In this document: positions 1 through 10,214 of the stretch, piece after piece
Layout: each line of letters begins with the position of its first letter
How positions within the stretch are numbered: position 1 is the first letter of the stretch
Assembly: GCF_029784165.1 (NCBI RefSeq)
Contig: NC_073696.1
Coordinates: 233,319,771 to 233,383,770 of the forward strand
Length of the DNA stretch: 64,000 nt
Origin: Wyeomyia smithii
Lineage: Eukaryota; Arthropoda; Insecta; Diptera; Culicidae
Reading direction: 5' to 3'
Translations under genes and position numbers: made by a program
The notes under the pieces: generated by a model
Databases searched by the model: none
The model's input: only the letters and a program-made list of their open reading frames with translations
What the model was told of the DNA's origin: nothing

Positions 1-511
1 GGAAGAGTTGAGTATGTTAAAATAAAGGGACACGTTTCTGCTTCGTTCACTGAGAATTCGGGAGTACCTCAAGGAAGCCACTTAGGACCACTGTTATTCG
101 TACTCGTGTTGAACAAGCTTCCAGACAAATTGACTAATGCCATGATTCTAATTTATGCAGATGATGTGAAAATTTTCGTGCCCGTCAAACAAATGACGAT
201 TGTCTTAAATTACAACTGGACTACAAAGTTTTGGACAATTCTGTTCGGATAGTGGTCTAAACGTTAACGCTGAAAAATGTTCAGTTATGACATTTTCTCG
301 TAAAATATCTCCTATCGAGTATAAATATCATTTCAATGGAACTAAGTTACCACGTAAAGCAAAAGTTCGCGACCTAGGCGTTACATTTGACCGACAACAT
401 ATTGACAATGTAGTTAAAGACAGCTTGAAATTGTTTTTTCTTGTGAGACGGTACGGACGGGACCTCAAAGACCCTTATTCTATATTAGCCATTTACAAAG
501 CGCGCTTTTAA
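1..511 (+). pseudogene. Non-LTR retrotransposon RT fragment (CR1/jockey type)
   Basis: The window opens inside a reverse transcriptase palm. Frame 1 shows the GVPQGSHLGP block, then YADDVKIF, which carries the catalytic Asp pair. The frame breaks near 200-285 and resumes at 287 with a segment ending in VRDLGVTF, the usual RT thumb/connection block of CR1- and jockey-like LINEs. The in-frame break and the abrupt loss of similarity after about 511 show a dead fragment. Its 5' part lies outside the window. Clade assignment is from recalled family motifs only. Confidence 0.8.
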
Positions 512-639
512 AGTCTCATTTTCTGACTGTAATGTGCCCTAGGTCACCGGATGTAGGAAATATTCCTGAATTCCGGTAGGAATGGCAAACCTGCTAATGT
601 TGGGCTGGATTTGGTAAGAGGTTGTCTGACAAAAATAGA
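512..639. other. Short spacer, no gene seen
   Basis: I see no coding potential or repeat between the RT fragment and the CCAGAA-rich array. Confidence 0.4.
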
Positions 640-840
640 TTGTATAACAATTTTTCAAAAACTATTCCCCAGAAAATATAGGCCGAAGCTTTTTCCCCAG
701 AAAACAAAATCCCAGAATGTACCACATACCAGAAAACTGCTACCCAGAATGTACTAATCCCCAGAAAGTTATTATCCGAAATGAACCAATGCCCAGAAAA
801 TGCCGTTTCCCAGAAAACTATCATCCTGAAACGAAGCAAT
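640..840 (+). repeat. CCAGAA-rich degenerate array, left arm
   Basis: About ten copies of a CCCAGAA/CCAGAAA core recur every 15-25 nt between AT-rich spacers. A similar array in the opposite orientation lies at 1765-1950, so the two arms could pair across the 28S-like segment between them. Confidence 0.6.
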
Positions 841-1204
841 ATACTCATTTTTTAACATGGAAAATCTGTTAAAGCTAAGTTTTCTGAAATGTATAACATA
901 TGTGCTTAATCATAAAAAACTGAAAATCGAGCTGAAAAGCTGGAAAGTTTTGTGTTAACGATTCTATCATTTGAATCAACTTATTGTCAACCAATACATT
1001 TGTTCTTTCATGGAGTAAACAAGTAAGCGCTCGACACCAGGTCCTAGTCATAAAATCAGAAAACTTGTAGTAATCGTTTTTGGCTGAAGGAACATCACAT
1101 GTCGACCACAAAAACACAGGAACGAATTGATTTCTGAGGCTCCTTGACCAAAAATCAAAAGTTTCAATGATTGGTACCTTCTTGTCTTAATTCCATTATT
1201 CTAG

Positions 1205-1281
1205 TTCACATGGGGGAGCAGCCCCTTGCAGGACATGCAACATCCACTAGTGTATTTGAGCATACGTTTGCATTGGCGTGC

Positions 1282-1318
<37 letters not shown>

Positions 1319-1525
1319 TCGTAGCAAGTCTCCAAGGTTTAGAACCTCTAGTCGATGTATTAGGTAAATGTAGGTAAGGAAAGCCGGCAAATTAGATCCG
1401 TAATTTCGAGATAAGGATTGGCTCTGAAGACTGGGAAGACTCGAGCAACGGAGCAGCCGGATCCCGGGTCTGCGCACGCTCTCGCTCTGAGCGGGTGTCG
1501 CGTCGTGGGCCAAACGCAAGGATTT
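1205..1525 (+). pseudogene. Stray 28S rRNA gene fragment
   Basis: Positions 1326-1435 closely follow the conserved insect 28S stretch around GTAGGTAAGG, CGGCAAATTAGATCCGTAA and ATAAGGATTGGCTCTGA, preceded by CTCAACAGCTTGTACCGAA and AGTCTCCAAGG. The GC-rich continuation to about 1520 looks like a 28S expansion segment. Several substitutions at normally invariant sites and the lack of the rest of the rDNA unit show a displaced, non-functional fragment. It ends next to a short A-run at 1531-1539, which could reflect retroposition. Boundaries are approximate, and the match is from memory of rRNA sequence. Confidence 0.75.
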
Positions 1526-1764
1526 TCAAAGAAAAAAAAAGTTACTAGCTTACGCCCACTTGGTTCCTTGATGCAGATCAGGCGTCGTTGCGATAAAGTT
1601 GTCAATATAGATATCAAATTCAAAGTTTAAAGTAATCTTTGAATTTTAACATTAGTTATTACAAATATTTAATAGTTGTTTTTTTTTTTTACATAACAGT
1701 TTTCGTTAGTTAAAAACGTCAAATAATTTAGAATGATAACAATAATAACTGAATACTAATGTTT

Positions 1765-1955
1765 TTTTTCTGGTTACGGTGATTCTGAAGAATAGTTTTC
1801 TGGACATTAGTGCTTTCTGGGGAACGGTTTTCTGGGAACTAGTACTTTCGGGGATTTAGAATTCTGGTAACTAGTATATTCTGGGATTTGGTATTCTGGA
1901 GAATGGTTCATTCTGCGAAAAATCCTTCGACACTGGAGAATGGTTTTTAGGAAAA
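1765..1955 (-). repeat. CCAGAA-rich degenerate array, right arm
   Basis: TTCTGG-cored repeats, the reverse complement of those at 640-840, with similar spacing and associated words such as AACCATTC. The two arms flank the 28S-like segment. Confidence 0.6.
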
Positions 1956-2952
1956 GTCGGACAACGGATAAAAATGCTTATTGGCATCACGAACATAGAT
2001 GGAAAACCATTCCTGAAGCGAATGGTTCATCATGATCAGGAACCGGCCAAGAACTCGTTCGAGCCCGGATGCCCCGAAGGAACCTGCAGTAAGAACATCT
2101 ACATTTTTGCATCAAAATATAGCGTTCCTTACCCTATAATTATATAATAATTCCCATGTGCGAACTACGCCCATTTCAAAATCTAGTTAGGCATTCCGTT
2201 GATTTGATAGAACCAACGGGCTAACGAAAAATTAGGTACATTGCATTTATAAGGAAGACGCAAAATGTTACCGGGGTGCGTTGCTGCAACTATTTTTTTC
2301 TGTAAGAGTATGAACGGCAACCATATTATGCACCAGCCTGTTTTACTTTAAACATTCATTTTCAACCAATCAACTTCAAAGCAAGTACTAGTAATTCAAG
2401 AGCACTCATTTACGCAAGCTTTCTACTGAATCAGTTCCTTGTTTCGCTTTACTGGTGTCTGGGGACACCAGTACATGATTGCATGTTGTCTGGCGGACAA
2501 TAAATTTCAGAAATGTAGGCTGCATGACTCGTGTAAATACGCTTTTGATGCGCTTTAGTGAGTGTTGGATATGACTGACAGTAGAAAACACCTGATGCCT
2601 TAAGGAGTTCACTCGAGGTATGCAGTTTTTTTGGGATTTCCACTTCGATTTGCTGTTCCTTAGAGAATGCTCAAAAATAACAACGATTGGGATCATAATA
2701 TTAGCACTTTCAAACGTTCTATTTTGACGAACTTGAAATTGGTGCTTTGAAACCTAAACCCATACTTAAAGCACTATTGTAGGCATCCTTTCCACATACA
2801 GCTGATAACCAGCTAGTTCACTAGATTATTCCATAATTTGAAATTACATGCTTGAGGTTCGACTATTTGTAGCTTTTTTACAAACATTCCAGCAATTCAT
2901 CGCCAAAAATGCATGGATGCAATTTCCACGTCCCACAAAACCTTATACTTAC
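1956..2952. other. Presumed 3' intron of the Nrdp1 gene, no coding exon recognised
   Basis: This stretch lies downstream of the exon 3 splice donor of the minus-strand Nrdp1 gene. I looked on the minus strand for a final exon encoding an ending like the vertebrate one (a GLVMIFAHG-type sequence) and found none. Open frames here show no recognisable protein. Confidence 0.4.
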
Positions 2953-3118
2953 CAGGAATCCGTCGACACACGTAGTTTTCGTATATCCTACGGTTATTCT
3001 GGCGGGTTTCCAATGAACTCAATCCTCGGGGCCACCTCCGTTCGTGACAGTTTTCCATCAAGTCGTCGAGGATGTGTGGTGGACAGCCCGATTCCGAGAG
3101 GGCCCGTTTGATCATCAA
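2953..3118 (-). CDS. elgi: Nrdp1/RNF41-type E3 ubiquitin ligase, exon 3 (partial gene)
   Basis: The exon reads LMIKRALSESGCP and continues to RRIPG, matching the C-terminal substrate/USP8-binding domain of Nrdp1, including an SLETRQNNRRIYENYV-like stretch. The acceptor is a TTTTTAG at 3119-3125 (minus strand) after a T-rich tract. The donor is G|GTAAGT at 2947-2952. The join to exon 2 is phase 0 (ALQ then LMIKR). About 35 residues should follow in one more exon that I did not find, so the gene is probably cut by the left window edge. Confidence 0.88.
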
Positions 3119-3177
3119 CTAAAAACAAAAAATAAAATAAAATATCACTGCGATTGTTACCCAAGGCATGTTCGAAC

Positions 3178-3765
3178 CTGCAGTGCATCGTCCGGTGTGG
3201 ATATCATCCCGCCCCACCGTGTGACGCGTGCCCTCGCTAGTCCGTTACACCACCGGGTCACCTCGTCCCGTTCCATCTGATCGGCGATAGCTCGCATCGC
3301 GGGATTCGACACGCGCATCGCCCTCATAAAATCCTTCACCAGGTTCAATTCTCGCTTCAGTTCGTTTATCACCAGATTTTGATCGTTGATTTCGTTCTTC
3401 AGTTCACTCATCTTCTGCTGCTGGTTGTGCACGAGCGACCGGAGCTCCCGGAAGCAATTGTGGTCCTTGTATTCATCTTTTGGAATCACAAAACCACAGC
3501 CTTTCTCACAGGGCAGAGGACGTTTGGGATTGTGCTCGCACTCCTCGATGTGAGTGGCCAGCGTGTCCAGCTTAAGCACTAACGTGCAACCGTACATAGC
3601 ATTCTCACAGCTGATATTCAGGCGGGACAGTAAGTTCCTTAGTATTCGTGGCACTGCGCGCAGGTTACTGTTGGTTATGGGATTCCGATCCACCGGGCAG
3701 GTAGGTTGTCGCGATAGCCACTCGGTTATGCACGCTCGACAGAACGCGTGCTCACATGCCACTGC
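3178..3765 (-). CDS. elgi: Nrdp1/RNF41-type E3 ubiquitin ligase, exon 2
   Basis: The 196-codon exon supplies the second half of the RING (C34, H36, C39, C42, C53, D56, the unusual C3HC3D ligand set of Nrdp1). A TRAF/SIAH-like zinc-finger region follows (CENAMYGC through EKGCGF and DHNC), then a coiled-coil-prone stretch (KMSELKNEINDQNLVINEL), then the start of the C-terminal substrate-binding domain (ARVTRWGGMISTPD). In other animals Nrdp1 ubiquitinates receptor and apoptosis-related targets and binds USP8; that role is inferred here. The acceptor is TTTCAG|GCA at 3766-3771. The donor CAG|GTTCGA at 3172-3177 is weak beyond the GT. Confidence 0.93.
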
Positions 3766-4340
3766 CTGAAAGGTAAGGATAAATTAAAAGGTTCGTTCAA
3801 TAGATTTCAGTTCGCGTTTATGGTGTGTATTAGAAAATCTTTGTCAAGAGCACCGAAATCTGTACCTACGCACAAAAAATTACCACTTCAATTTCCTGTT
3901 TCTATTTTCTAACAACACTTTTACGGCAGTGCTAACGTGATCAACTGTATCTCTATGCCGATGTACCATTTCGCCACTGTTTCGCCCAATGGAGGAGGTT
4001 TCTAATGACTGGACGGAAATTTGTACCGCACTCAACCGGTAACAGTTCTTCTACCGCGTGAAGCACACGACGAACGACGAGAGCTTCATCATATGTAATG
4101 CCGCACAACCCGAAGCGGTGAACGAAATCGAAAGTAAGCATTTCCAAAATTGATTAGTTTAATTGGCGATTGGTTGAACATTCGCCAAACGGAGGCAGCG
4201 TTAATTTTCCATTTTTTTTAGCTTCAGTTTTGTGTAAGCTAAAAGAAGGAAATGCGGAGAAAATTTGCCAATTTGGTTATTCCCGCACTGTCGGTTAGTT
4301 TTGTGCACTTTTCTTACGTTTATTAGGTTATTTCGCGTTC

Positions 4341-4353
4341 AAAGCAAGAAAGT
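4341..4353. repeat. Left target-site duplication of LINE copy 1
   Basis: AAAGCAAGAAAGT is repeated after the poly(A) tail at 10230-10242. Confidence 0.9.
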
Positions 4354-4801
4354 CCATTCTGTGCCTAACACGCATCAGTACTGGACGTGTTTGGTGATCG
4401 GTCCGATAGAGTATAAAACAAAAGACGTGTGAACAAGTGTTGGCATTGTTTGCCTGGTCGAGTGAAATAAATCCGGGTTCAAGGTCGTTCCTTTGTGCAA
4501 CTGTTTCGCATCGTGACTGCCAGCTGGTGCGTAAGCCGATTTGGCTGCTGGCTGGATTGTGCTACAGCAGTGGACGAGACACAAAAGAGGAAAAAGAAGA
4601 AGCCATCAGTGTCAGCGAGTCGTATCGCTGTGTGGAGTGATCTCACACCTGGCTCGCTGCTGGTGGCTGTTTGGTGCTGCTGTATTGGTGCTGCTGGCTG
4701 TAACGGCTGCTACTTCGAACGATCGGACAACCAACCTTACTGGAAGGGAGAAATAAAAAGGTACGTGTTCTTGTCAGCGCTAGTGCGCTAAACATAGCGC
4801 G
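4354..4801 (+). promoter_or_regulatory. 5' UTR / presumed internal promoter of LINE copy 1
   Basis: Sequence between the left TSD and the ORF1 ATG. LINE 5' UTRs of this group act as internal promoters; no specific motif could be identified here. Several short frames are open but resemble nothing. Confidence 0.45.
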
Positions 4802-6172
4802 ATGGATGTAGATCCCTCGCCTCCCGCGCCACCATCCCCGAACCCCTCTGACCCTGACCCTTCTGTTACCCCCTCCCCTGTTCATTCTTCAGTCCCCCCT
4901 CGCCCCAGGCTTTACCCAGACGGAGCCCAGGGCAGCTATACTGTTTATTCTCGGCCAAAGGCAGGACCGAAATCGAAAAAGTTGAACCTCTTGCAGATTT
5001 CTAAAGACCTGACGAAGGAGTACAAGGGCGTGACCGAAATTTCCAAGGTCCGGCCTAACAAGCTCCGTGTCGTGGTCGGTAACCTGAAAGAGGCCAACGA
5101 TATAGCTTGCTCTGAGCTCTTCACACGCGAGTATCGCGTTTACATTCCCGCACGAGACGTGGAGATCGACGGTGTCATAACCGACTCGAGTCTGTCCGTC
5201 GAGTGTATACTGCAAAGTGCCAAAGGGTGCTTTAAGAACAAAACGTGTCCCGAAGTAAAGGTGCTCGACTGCAAGCAATTGCGGTCAGCATCGATCATCG
5301 GTGGCAAAACAGTATACACTCCGTCAGACTCGTTTCGAGTTACGTTCGCCGGGTCTGCACTACCAAGCCACGTCTCGATCCACCGGGTTCGTCTCCCTGT
5401 GAGGCTCTACGTGCCCCGCGTCATGAACTGCCTGAATTGCAAGCAGTTAGGCCATACAGCCGCCTACTGCTGCAATAAGGCACGTTGTGGCAAGTGTGGG
5501 GAGTCTCATGCGGAAGATTCTTGCAGTGTTAACGCTGAAAAGTGTATTCACTGCGGAGAAAATCTGCATGAGCTCTCGACATGTGCGGTGTACATGCAGC
5601 GCAGGGATAAAATAAAACGGTCTCTCAAAGAGCGTTCAAAGCGTTCCTACGCTGACATGCTGAAGAAGACCGTTACCACTTCTCCCGTTACTTCGAACCC
5701 CTTCGATCTGTTGCCCTCTGAAGAAACCGATTCTGACGATTCACCAGCGGGAGCATCTTACGCCAATCCTGGGGAGTCTAGAAAGAGGAAAAATATTTCC
5801 TCTCCTAAACTTCCCAGAAAAGGTCCTAAGATTTCTCAAAGTGAAATGAAAGATACAAACAAACCAAACAGTGCTGCGGAAAAACCGAAGCAAACTCCTC
5901 CTGGGCTGGCAAATTTAAAGTCCCAGAAGGAGTTCCCAGCACTGCCAGGAACATCTAAAACCCCAGTTGCTCCTTTTACACTCCCAGTTGATGAAACAAA
6001 CTCTGGATTAGTGAAATTTTCTGACATTGTGGACTGGATTTTTGAAACTTTCAATGTACCCGATCCAATTAAAATTTTTCTTACAGCATTCCTCCCAACA
6101 GTTAGATCATTTTTGAAGCAGTTGACTGCCCAATGGCCTCTCCTTGCAGCGATTGTATCCTTCGATGCCTAA
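4802..6172 (+). CDS. LINE copy 1 ORF1, Gag-like nucleic-acid-binding protein
   Basis: 456 aa. The Pro/Ser/Asp-rich N-terminus begins MDVDPS and is followed by a conserved central domain (KVRPNKLRVVV, FTREYRVYIPARDVEIDGV). Three zinc knuckles then start near residue 210: CX2CX4HX4C (CLNCKQLGH), CX2CX3HX4C (CGKCGESH) and CX2CX4HX4C (CIHCGENLH). A Lys/Ser-rich linker and a hydrophobic C-terminal segment (about 400-456) follow. Such proteins coat LINE RNA in the retrotransposition RNP. The ATG at 4802 matches the MDVDP start in copy 3. The stop overlaps the ORF2 start. Confidence 0.93.
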   Translation: MDVDPSPPAPPSPNPSDPDPSVTPSPVHSSVPPRPRLYPDGAQGSYTVYSRPKAGPKSKKLNLLQISKDLTKEYKGVTEISKVRPNKLRVVVGNLKEANDIACSELFTREYRVYIPARDVEIDGVITDSSLSVECILQSAKGCFKNKTCPEVKVLDCKQLRSASIIGGKTVYTPSDSFRVTFAGSALPSHVSIHRVRLPVRLYVPRVMNCLNCKQLGHTAAYCCNKARCGKCGESHAEDSCSVNAEKCIHCGENLHELSTCAVYMQRRDKIKRSLKERSKRSYADMLKKTVTTSPVTSNPFDLLPSEETDSDDSPAGASYANPGESRKRKNISSPKLPRKGPKISQSEMKDTNKPNSAAEKPKQTPPGLANLKSQKEFPALPGTSKTPVAPFTLPVDETNSGLVKFSDIVDWIFETFNVPDPIKIFLTAFLPTVRSFLKQLTAQWPLLAAIVSFDA

Positions 6173-9100
6173 TTCAACTGCGTATATGAAGGATTCTATC
6201 TCTGTCTTACAGTGGAATTGTAGAAGTATTTTACCAAAAATTGATTCGTTTAAAGTTTTGATAAATAAAAACAAATGCGATGCATTTTCCCTTTGTGAAA
6301 CTTGGCTTACTTCAAATATTGATCTCAACTTCCATGATTTTAATATTATTCGCCTTGATCGAGACACCCCATATGGAGGAGTACTTTTAGGGATTAAAAA
6401 GTGCTATTCTTTCTATCGTATTAACCTCCCCTCGATTCCAGGCATCGAAGTTGTCGCATGTCAAATGACAATACAAGGTAAAGAGCTTTGTATTGCCTCA
6501 ATATATATTCCTCCCAGAGCACAGGTTGGGCAACGGCTGCTCTTTGATTTAATAGAACTTCTTCCCTCGCCACGTTTGATTTTGGGAGACTTCAACTCTC
6601 ATGGCGTGGCTTGGGGTTCCCCATACAATGATAACCGCTCCTCTTTAATCTATAACCTTTGCGATGACTTCGACATGACTATTTTAAACAACGGTGAAAT
6701 GACACGTATCCCGAAACCTCCAGCGCGCCCAAGCGCTTTGGATCTATCCTTATGTTCGACGTCGCTACGGTTGGATTGCACATGGAAGGTAATCCTCGAT
6801 CCTCACGGTAGCGACCATCTGCCTATTCTTATTTCAATTACTAACGGGTCAACTCGCATGCGACCAATTGACATTCCGTATGACCTCACACGAAATGTCG
6901 ATTGGAAGTTATACGAGGAAATGATTTCAAAAGCGGTCGAGTCGATTCAACATCATTCACCACTTGAAGAATACAACCTCCTCGCGGGCTTGATTCTCGA
7001 CGCCGCGTTGCAAGCCCAAACGAAGAAATATCCCGGCGTAACGATCAAAGAACGGCCTCCCACTCCGTGGTGGGACCAAGAGTGCTCCGATGTCTACACG
7101 CAAAGATCCGACGCGTTTAAGGCCTACCAGACGGGAGGTATACCTGGCGACTATTTACGGTATTCGGAGCTTGATACCAAGCTTAAAAGCTTGGCTAAAG
7201 CAAAGAAACGTGGATATTGGCGTCGGTTCGTGAACGAGACGTCGAGGGAGACATCGATGAGCACTCTTTGGAACACAGCCCGAAGAATGCGGAATCGCGT
7301 AACGGTCAACGAAAGCGAGGAGTCTTCAAGTAGGTGGATATTTGATTTTGCCAGGAAAGTATGTCCGGACTCTGTTCCTGAGCAAAATATTGTTCGCGAT
7401 GCGTCTCCGGGCCACGACGCGATAGAATCACCTTTTACGATGGCAGAACTTTCAGTTGCCCTCCTGTCCTGTAACAATAACGCGCCTGGATTAGATAGAA
7501 TCAAATTCAACTTGTTGAAGAATCTACCCGGCAATGCCAAGAGGCGCTTGTTGAACTTGTTCAATAAGTTCCTGGAGCAAAACATTGTACCGCAGGATTG
7601 GAGGCAAGTGAAGGTGATCGCCATCCAAAAACCAGGGAAACCAGCTTCTAATCACAACTCTTATAGGCCGATTGCAATGCTATCCTGTATCCGGAAATTG
7701 ATGGAAAAAATGATACTCCGTCGTTTAGACCACTGGGTCGAATCAAATGGTCTACTATCAGAAACTCAATTTGGCTTCCGCCGTGCCAAAGGGACGAATG
7801 ATTGTCTTGCGTTGCTTTCAACAGATATTCAGCTGGCGTATGCTCGTAAAGAACAAATGGCGTCTGCGTTCTTGGACATTAAGGGGGCTTTTGATTCCGT
7901 TTCTATTGACATTCTTTCGGGTAAACTTCACCGACAAGGATTTTCTCCAATTTTGAACAATTTTTTGCACAATTTGTTGTCCGAAAAGCACATGCATTTT
8001 ACGCATGGCGATTTGGCAACTTTTCGCATTAGCTACATGGGTCTTCCCCAGGGCTCATGTTTAAGCCCCCTTCTTTACAACTTTTATGTAAATGACATCG
8101 ACGAATGTCTGGCAAATTCATGCACGATAAGACAACTTGCAGACGACAGTGTAATCTCTGTTACAGGAGCCAAAGCTGCCGATTTGCAAGGACCATTGCA
8201 AGATACCTTGGACAATTTGTCTGCTTGGGCTTTACAGCTAGGTATCGAATTCTCTCCGGAGAAGACTGAGATAGTAGTTTTTTCTAGGAAGCATGAACCT
8301 GCTCAGCTTCAAACACAATTAATGGGTAAAACGATTTCTCAGGTTTTGGTACACAAATATCTTGGTGTCTGGTTCGACTCTAAAGGCACCTGGGGTTGTC
8401 ACGTGAGGTATCTGATGAAAAAATGTCAACAAAGAGTGAATTTTCTTCGTACAATAACCGGACAATGGTGGGGAGCCCATCCAGGAGACCTTATAAGGCT
8501 TTACCAAACAACGATATTGTCTGTTATTGAATACGGGTGTTTCTGCTTCCGCTCCGCAGCAAACACACATTTGATCAAACTGGAGCGAATACAATATCGT
8601 TGTTTGCGTATCGCCTTAGGTTGCATGCAGTCGACCCATACGATGAGTTTGGAGGTTTTAGCTGGAGTACTACCATTGAAAAACCGCTTCTGGAGCCTGT
8701 CTTCTCGTATTCTAATCAAATGTGAGGTCTTGAACCGTCCCGTGATTGAAAATTTTGAAAGGTTAATCGAACTTAATTCTCAAACCCGTTTTATGACATT
8801 GTATTTCAATCACATGTCCCAAAATATTAACCCTTCTTCGAATATTCCAAATCGTGTCGACTTATCAAATACTTCTGATTCTACTGTGTTTTTCGATACA
8901 TCCATGATAGAAGAAACTCGTGGAATCCCGGATCATTTACGCGTGCAGCAGATCCCTAAAATTTTTTCCAATAAATATCGAAACATCAACTGCGACAATA
9001 TGTACTACACTGACGGATCACTTCTTGATGGGTCCACTGGCTTCGGTATCTTCAATAACAATTTAACCGTCTCCCATAAGCTCGATAATCCTGCTTCTGT

Positions 9101-9851
9101 TTACGTCGCAGAATTAGCTGCAATTCAGTACACCCTAGGGATTATCGAAAAAATGCCCACGGACCATTATTTCATCTTTACGGACAGTCTCAGTTCCATT
9201 GAGGCTCTCCGATCGATGAAAGATGTTAAGCACTCTCCGTATTTCCTGGGGAAAATACGGGAACATCTGAGTGCTTTATCCGAAAAATCTACTCAGATTA
9301 CCTTAGCGTGGGTCCCTTCTCACTGCTCGATACCGGGTAATGAGAAAGCGGACTCTTTGGCTAAGGTGGGCGCAACAAACGGTGATATTTATGAAAGACC
9401 AATTGCCTTTAATGAATTTTTCGCACTTGTACGTCAGAATACGATCATCAGTTGGCAAAATGCTTGGACCAGAGGGGAATTGGGAAGGTGGTTACATTCC
9501 ATAATCCCCAAAGTATCGACGAACCCGTGGTTCAAGGGGTTGGATGTAGGTCGGGATTTCATTTGCGTGATGTCCCGGCTTATGTCCAATCACTATAGAT
9601 TTGACGCGCTCCTCCGTCGTGTTGGGCTCGGGGAAAGTGGTATCTGTGCCTGTGGTGAAGGTTATCACGACATAGAGCATGTGGTTTGGTCATGCCCTGT
9701 ACACCGTGACGCCAGGTCTAAATTAATAGCTTCCCTGCAGGCCGAGGGTAGACAGCCGGCTGTTCCTGTTCGTGATGTCTTGGCGAGCCGTGACCTATCC
9801 TACATGTCCCTTATATACGTTTTCCTGAAATCCATCCACGCCCCAGTCTAG
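6165..9851 (+). CDS. LINE copy 1 ORF2, endonuclease-RT-RNase H polyprotein
   Basis: About 1228 aa from the ATG at 6165, which overlaps the ORF1 stop (ATGCCTAA). The frame is open slightly upstream, but the first ATG is here. AP-endonuclease domain (about 10-225): QWNCRS, CETW, LGDFNSH, SDHLPI. RT (about 480-760): IQKPGKP, QFGFRRAKG, AFLDIKGAFDSV with the first catalytic Asp, GLPQGSCLSPLLYNFYVND, and LADDSV as the ADD box (Leu in place of the usual Tyr/Phe). RNase H (about 945-1075): YYTDGS, VAELAAIQ, FTDSLSSIE, WVPSHCSIPGNEKAD give the D-E-D-H/D set. C-terminal zinc finger: CACGEGYHDIEHVVWSC. No stop or frameshift is present. Confidence 0.95.
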   Translation: MPNSTAYMKDSISVLQWNCRSILPKIDSFKVLINKNKCDAFSLCETWLTSNIDLNFHDFNIIRLDRDTPYGGVLLGIKKCYSFYRINLPSIPGIEVVACQMTIQGKELCIASIYIPPRAQVGQRLLFDLIELLPSPRLILGDFNSHGVAWGSPYNDNRSSLIYNLCDDFDMTILNNGEMTRIPKPPARPSALDLSLCSTSLRLDCTWKVILDPHGSDHLPILISITNGSTRMRPIDIPYDLTRNVDWKLYEEMISKAVESIQHHSPLEEYNLLAGLILDAALQAQTKKYPGVTIKERPPTPWWDQECSDVYTQRSDAFKAYQTGGIPGDYLRYSELDTKLKSLAKAKKRGYWRRFVNETSRETSMSTLWNTARRMRNRVTVNESEESSSRWIFDFARKVCPDSVPEQNIVRDASPGHDAIESPFTMAELSVALLSCNNNAPGLDRIKFNLLKNLPGNAKRRLLNLFNKFLEQNIVPQDWRQVKVIAIQKPGKPASNHNSYRPIAMLSCIRKLMEKMILRRLDHWVESNGLLSETQFGFRRAKGTNDCLALLSTDIQLAYARKEQMASAFLDIKGAFDSVSIDILSGKLHRQGFSPILNNFLHNLLSEKHMHFTHGDLATFRISYMGLPQGSCLSPLLYNFYVNDIDECLANSCTIRQLADDSVISVTGAKAADLQGPLQDTLDNLSAWALQLGIEFSPEKTEIVVFSRKHEPAQLQTQLMGKTISQVLVHKYLGVWFDSKGTWGCHVRYLMKKCQQRVNFLRTITGQWWGAHPGDLIRLYQTTILSVIEYGCFCFRSAANTHLIKLERIQYRCLRIALGCMQSTHTMSLEVLAGVLPLKNRFWSLSSRILIKCEVLNRPVIENFERLIELNSQTRFMTLYFNHMSQNINPSSNIPNRVDLSNTSDSTVFFDTSMIEETRGIPDHLRVQQIPKIFSNKYRNINCDNMYYTDGSLLDGSTGFGIFNNNLTVSHKLDNPASVYVAELAAIQYTLGIIEKMPTDHYFIFTDSLSSIEALRSMKDVKHSPYFLGKIREHLSALSEKSTQITLAWVPSHCSIPGNEKADSLAKVGATNGDIYERPIAFNEFFALVRQNTIISWQNAWTRGELGRWLHSIIPKVSTNPWFKGLDVGRDFICVMSRLMSNHYRFDALLRRVGLGESGICACGEGYHDIEHVVWSCPVHRDARSKLIASLQAEGRQPAVPVRDVLASRDLSYMSLIYVFLKSIHAPV

Positions 9852-10214
9852 TCCCGTTCCCCTCCGTCTACACCCAACAAAACGACAAGAACACGTTTGA
9901 ACCTTAAGCACAAAACCAGCAACCAGACCCCGCACAACAGAACCAGGACCCAAGGACTACGAGCCTCTGTCCCAACTCACGACATCGTGGCTCAGCAGAA
10001 CGAATCCATACATGCCATTCGACGATTATCAGACGACCATTGAACAACAAAACACTGATTGGAAATCCCATGCTAGTTTTAAGTTAGACTTAATTTCAGC
10101 TCGTAGTCGGCAGCGAGGATAAAAAATTTGCTTTAGTTTTTAAGTCAACAGATATAATTGGCGCCGTTAAACATTAAATTGTATTTGTGCCGTGTCAAAT
10201 AAATGTTATGTGAA

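Noticed and set aside
3953..4147. 64-codon minus-strand frame in Nrdp1 intron 1 as an extra exon
   Set aside because: Exons 1 and 2 join in phase 0 into the known protein without it, and no splice sites bound it.
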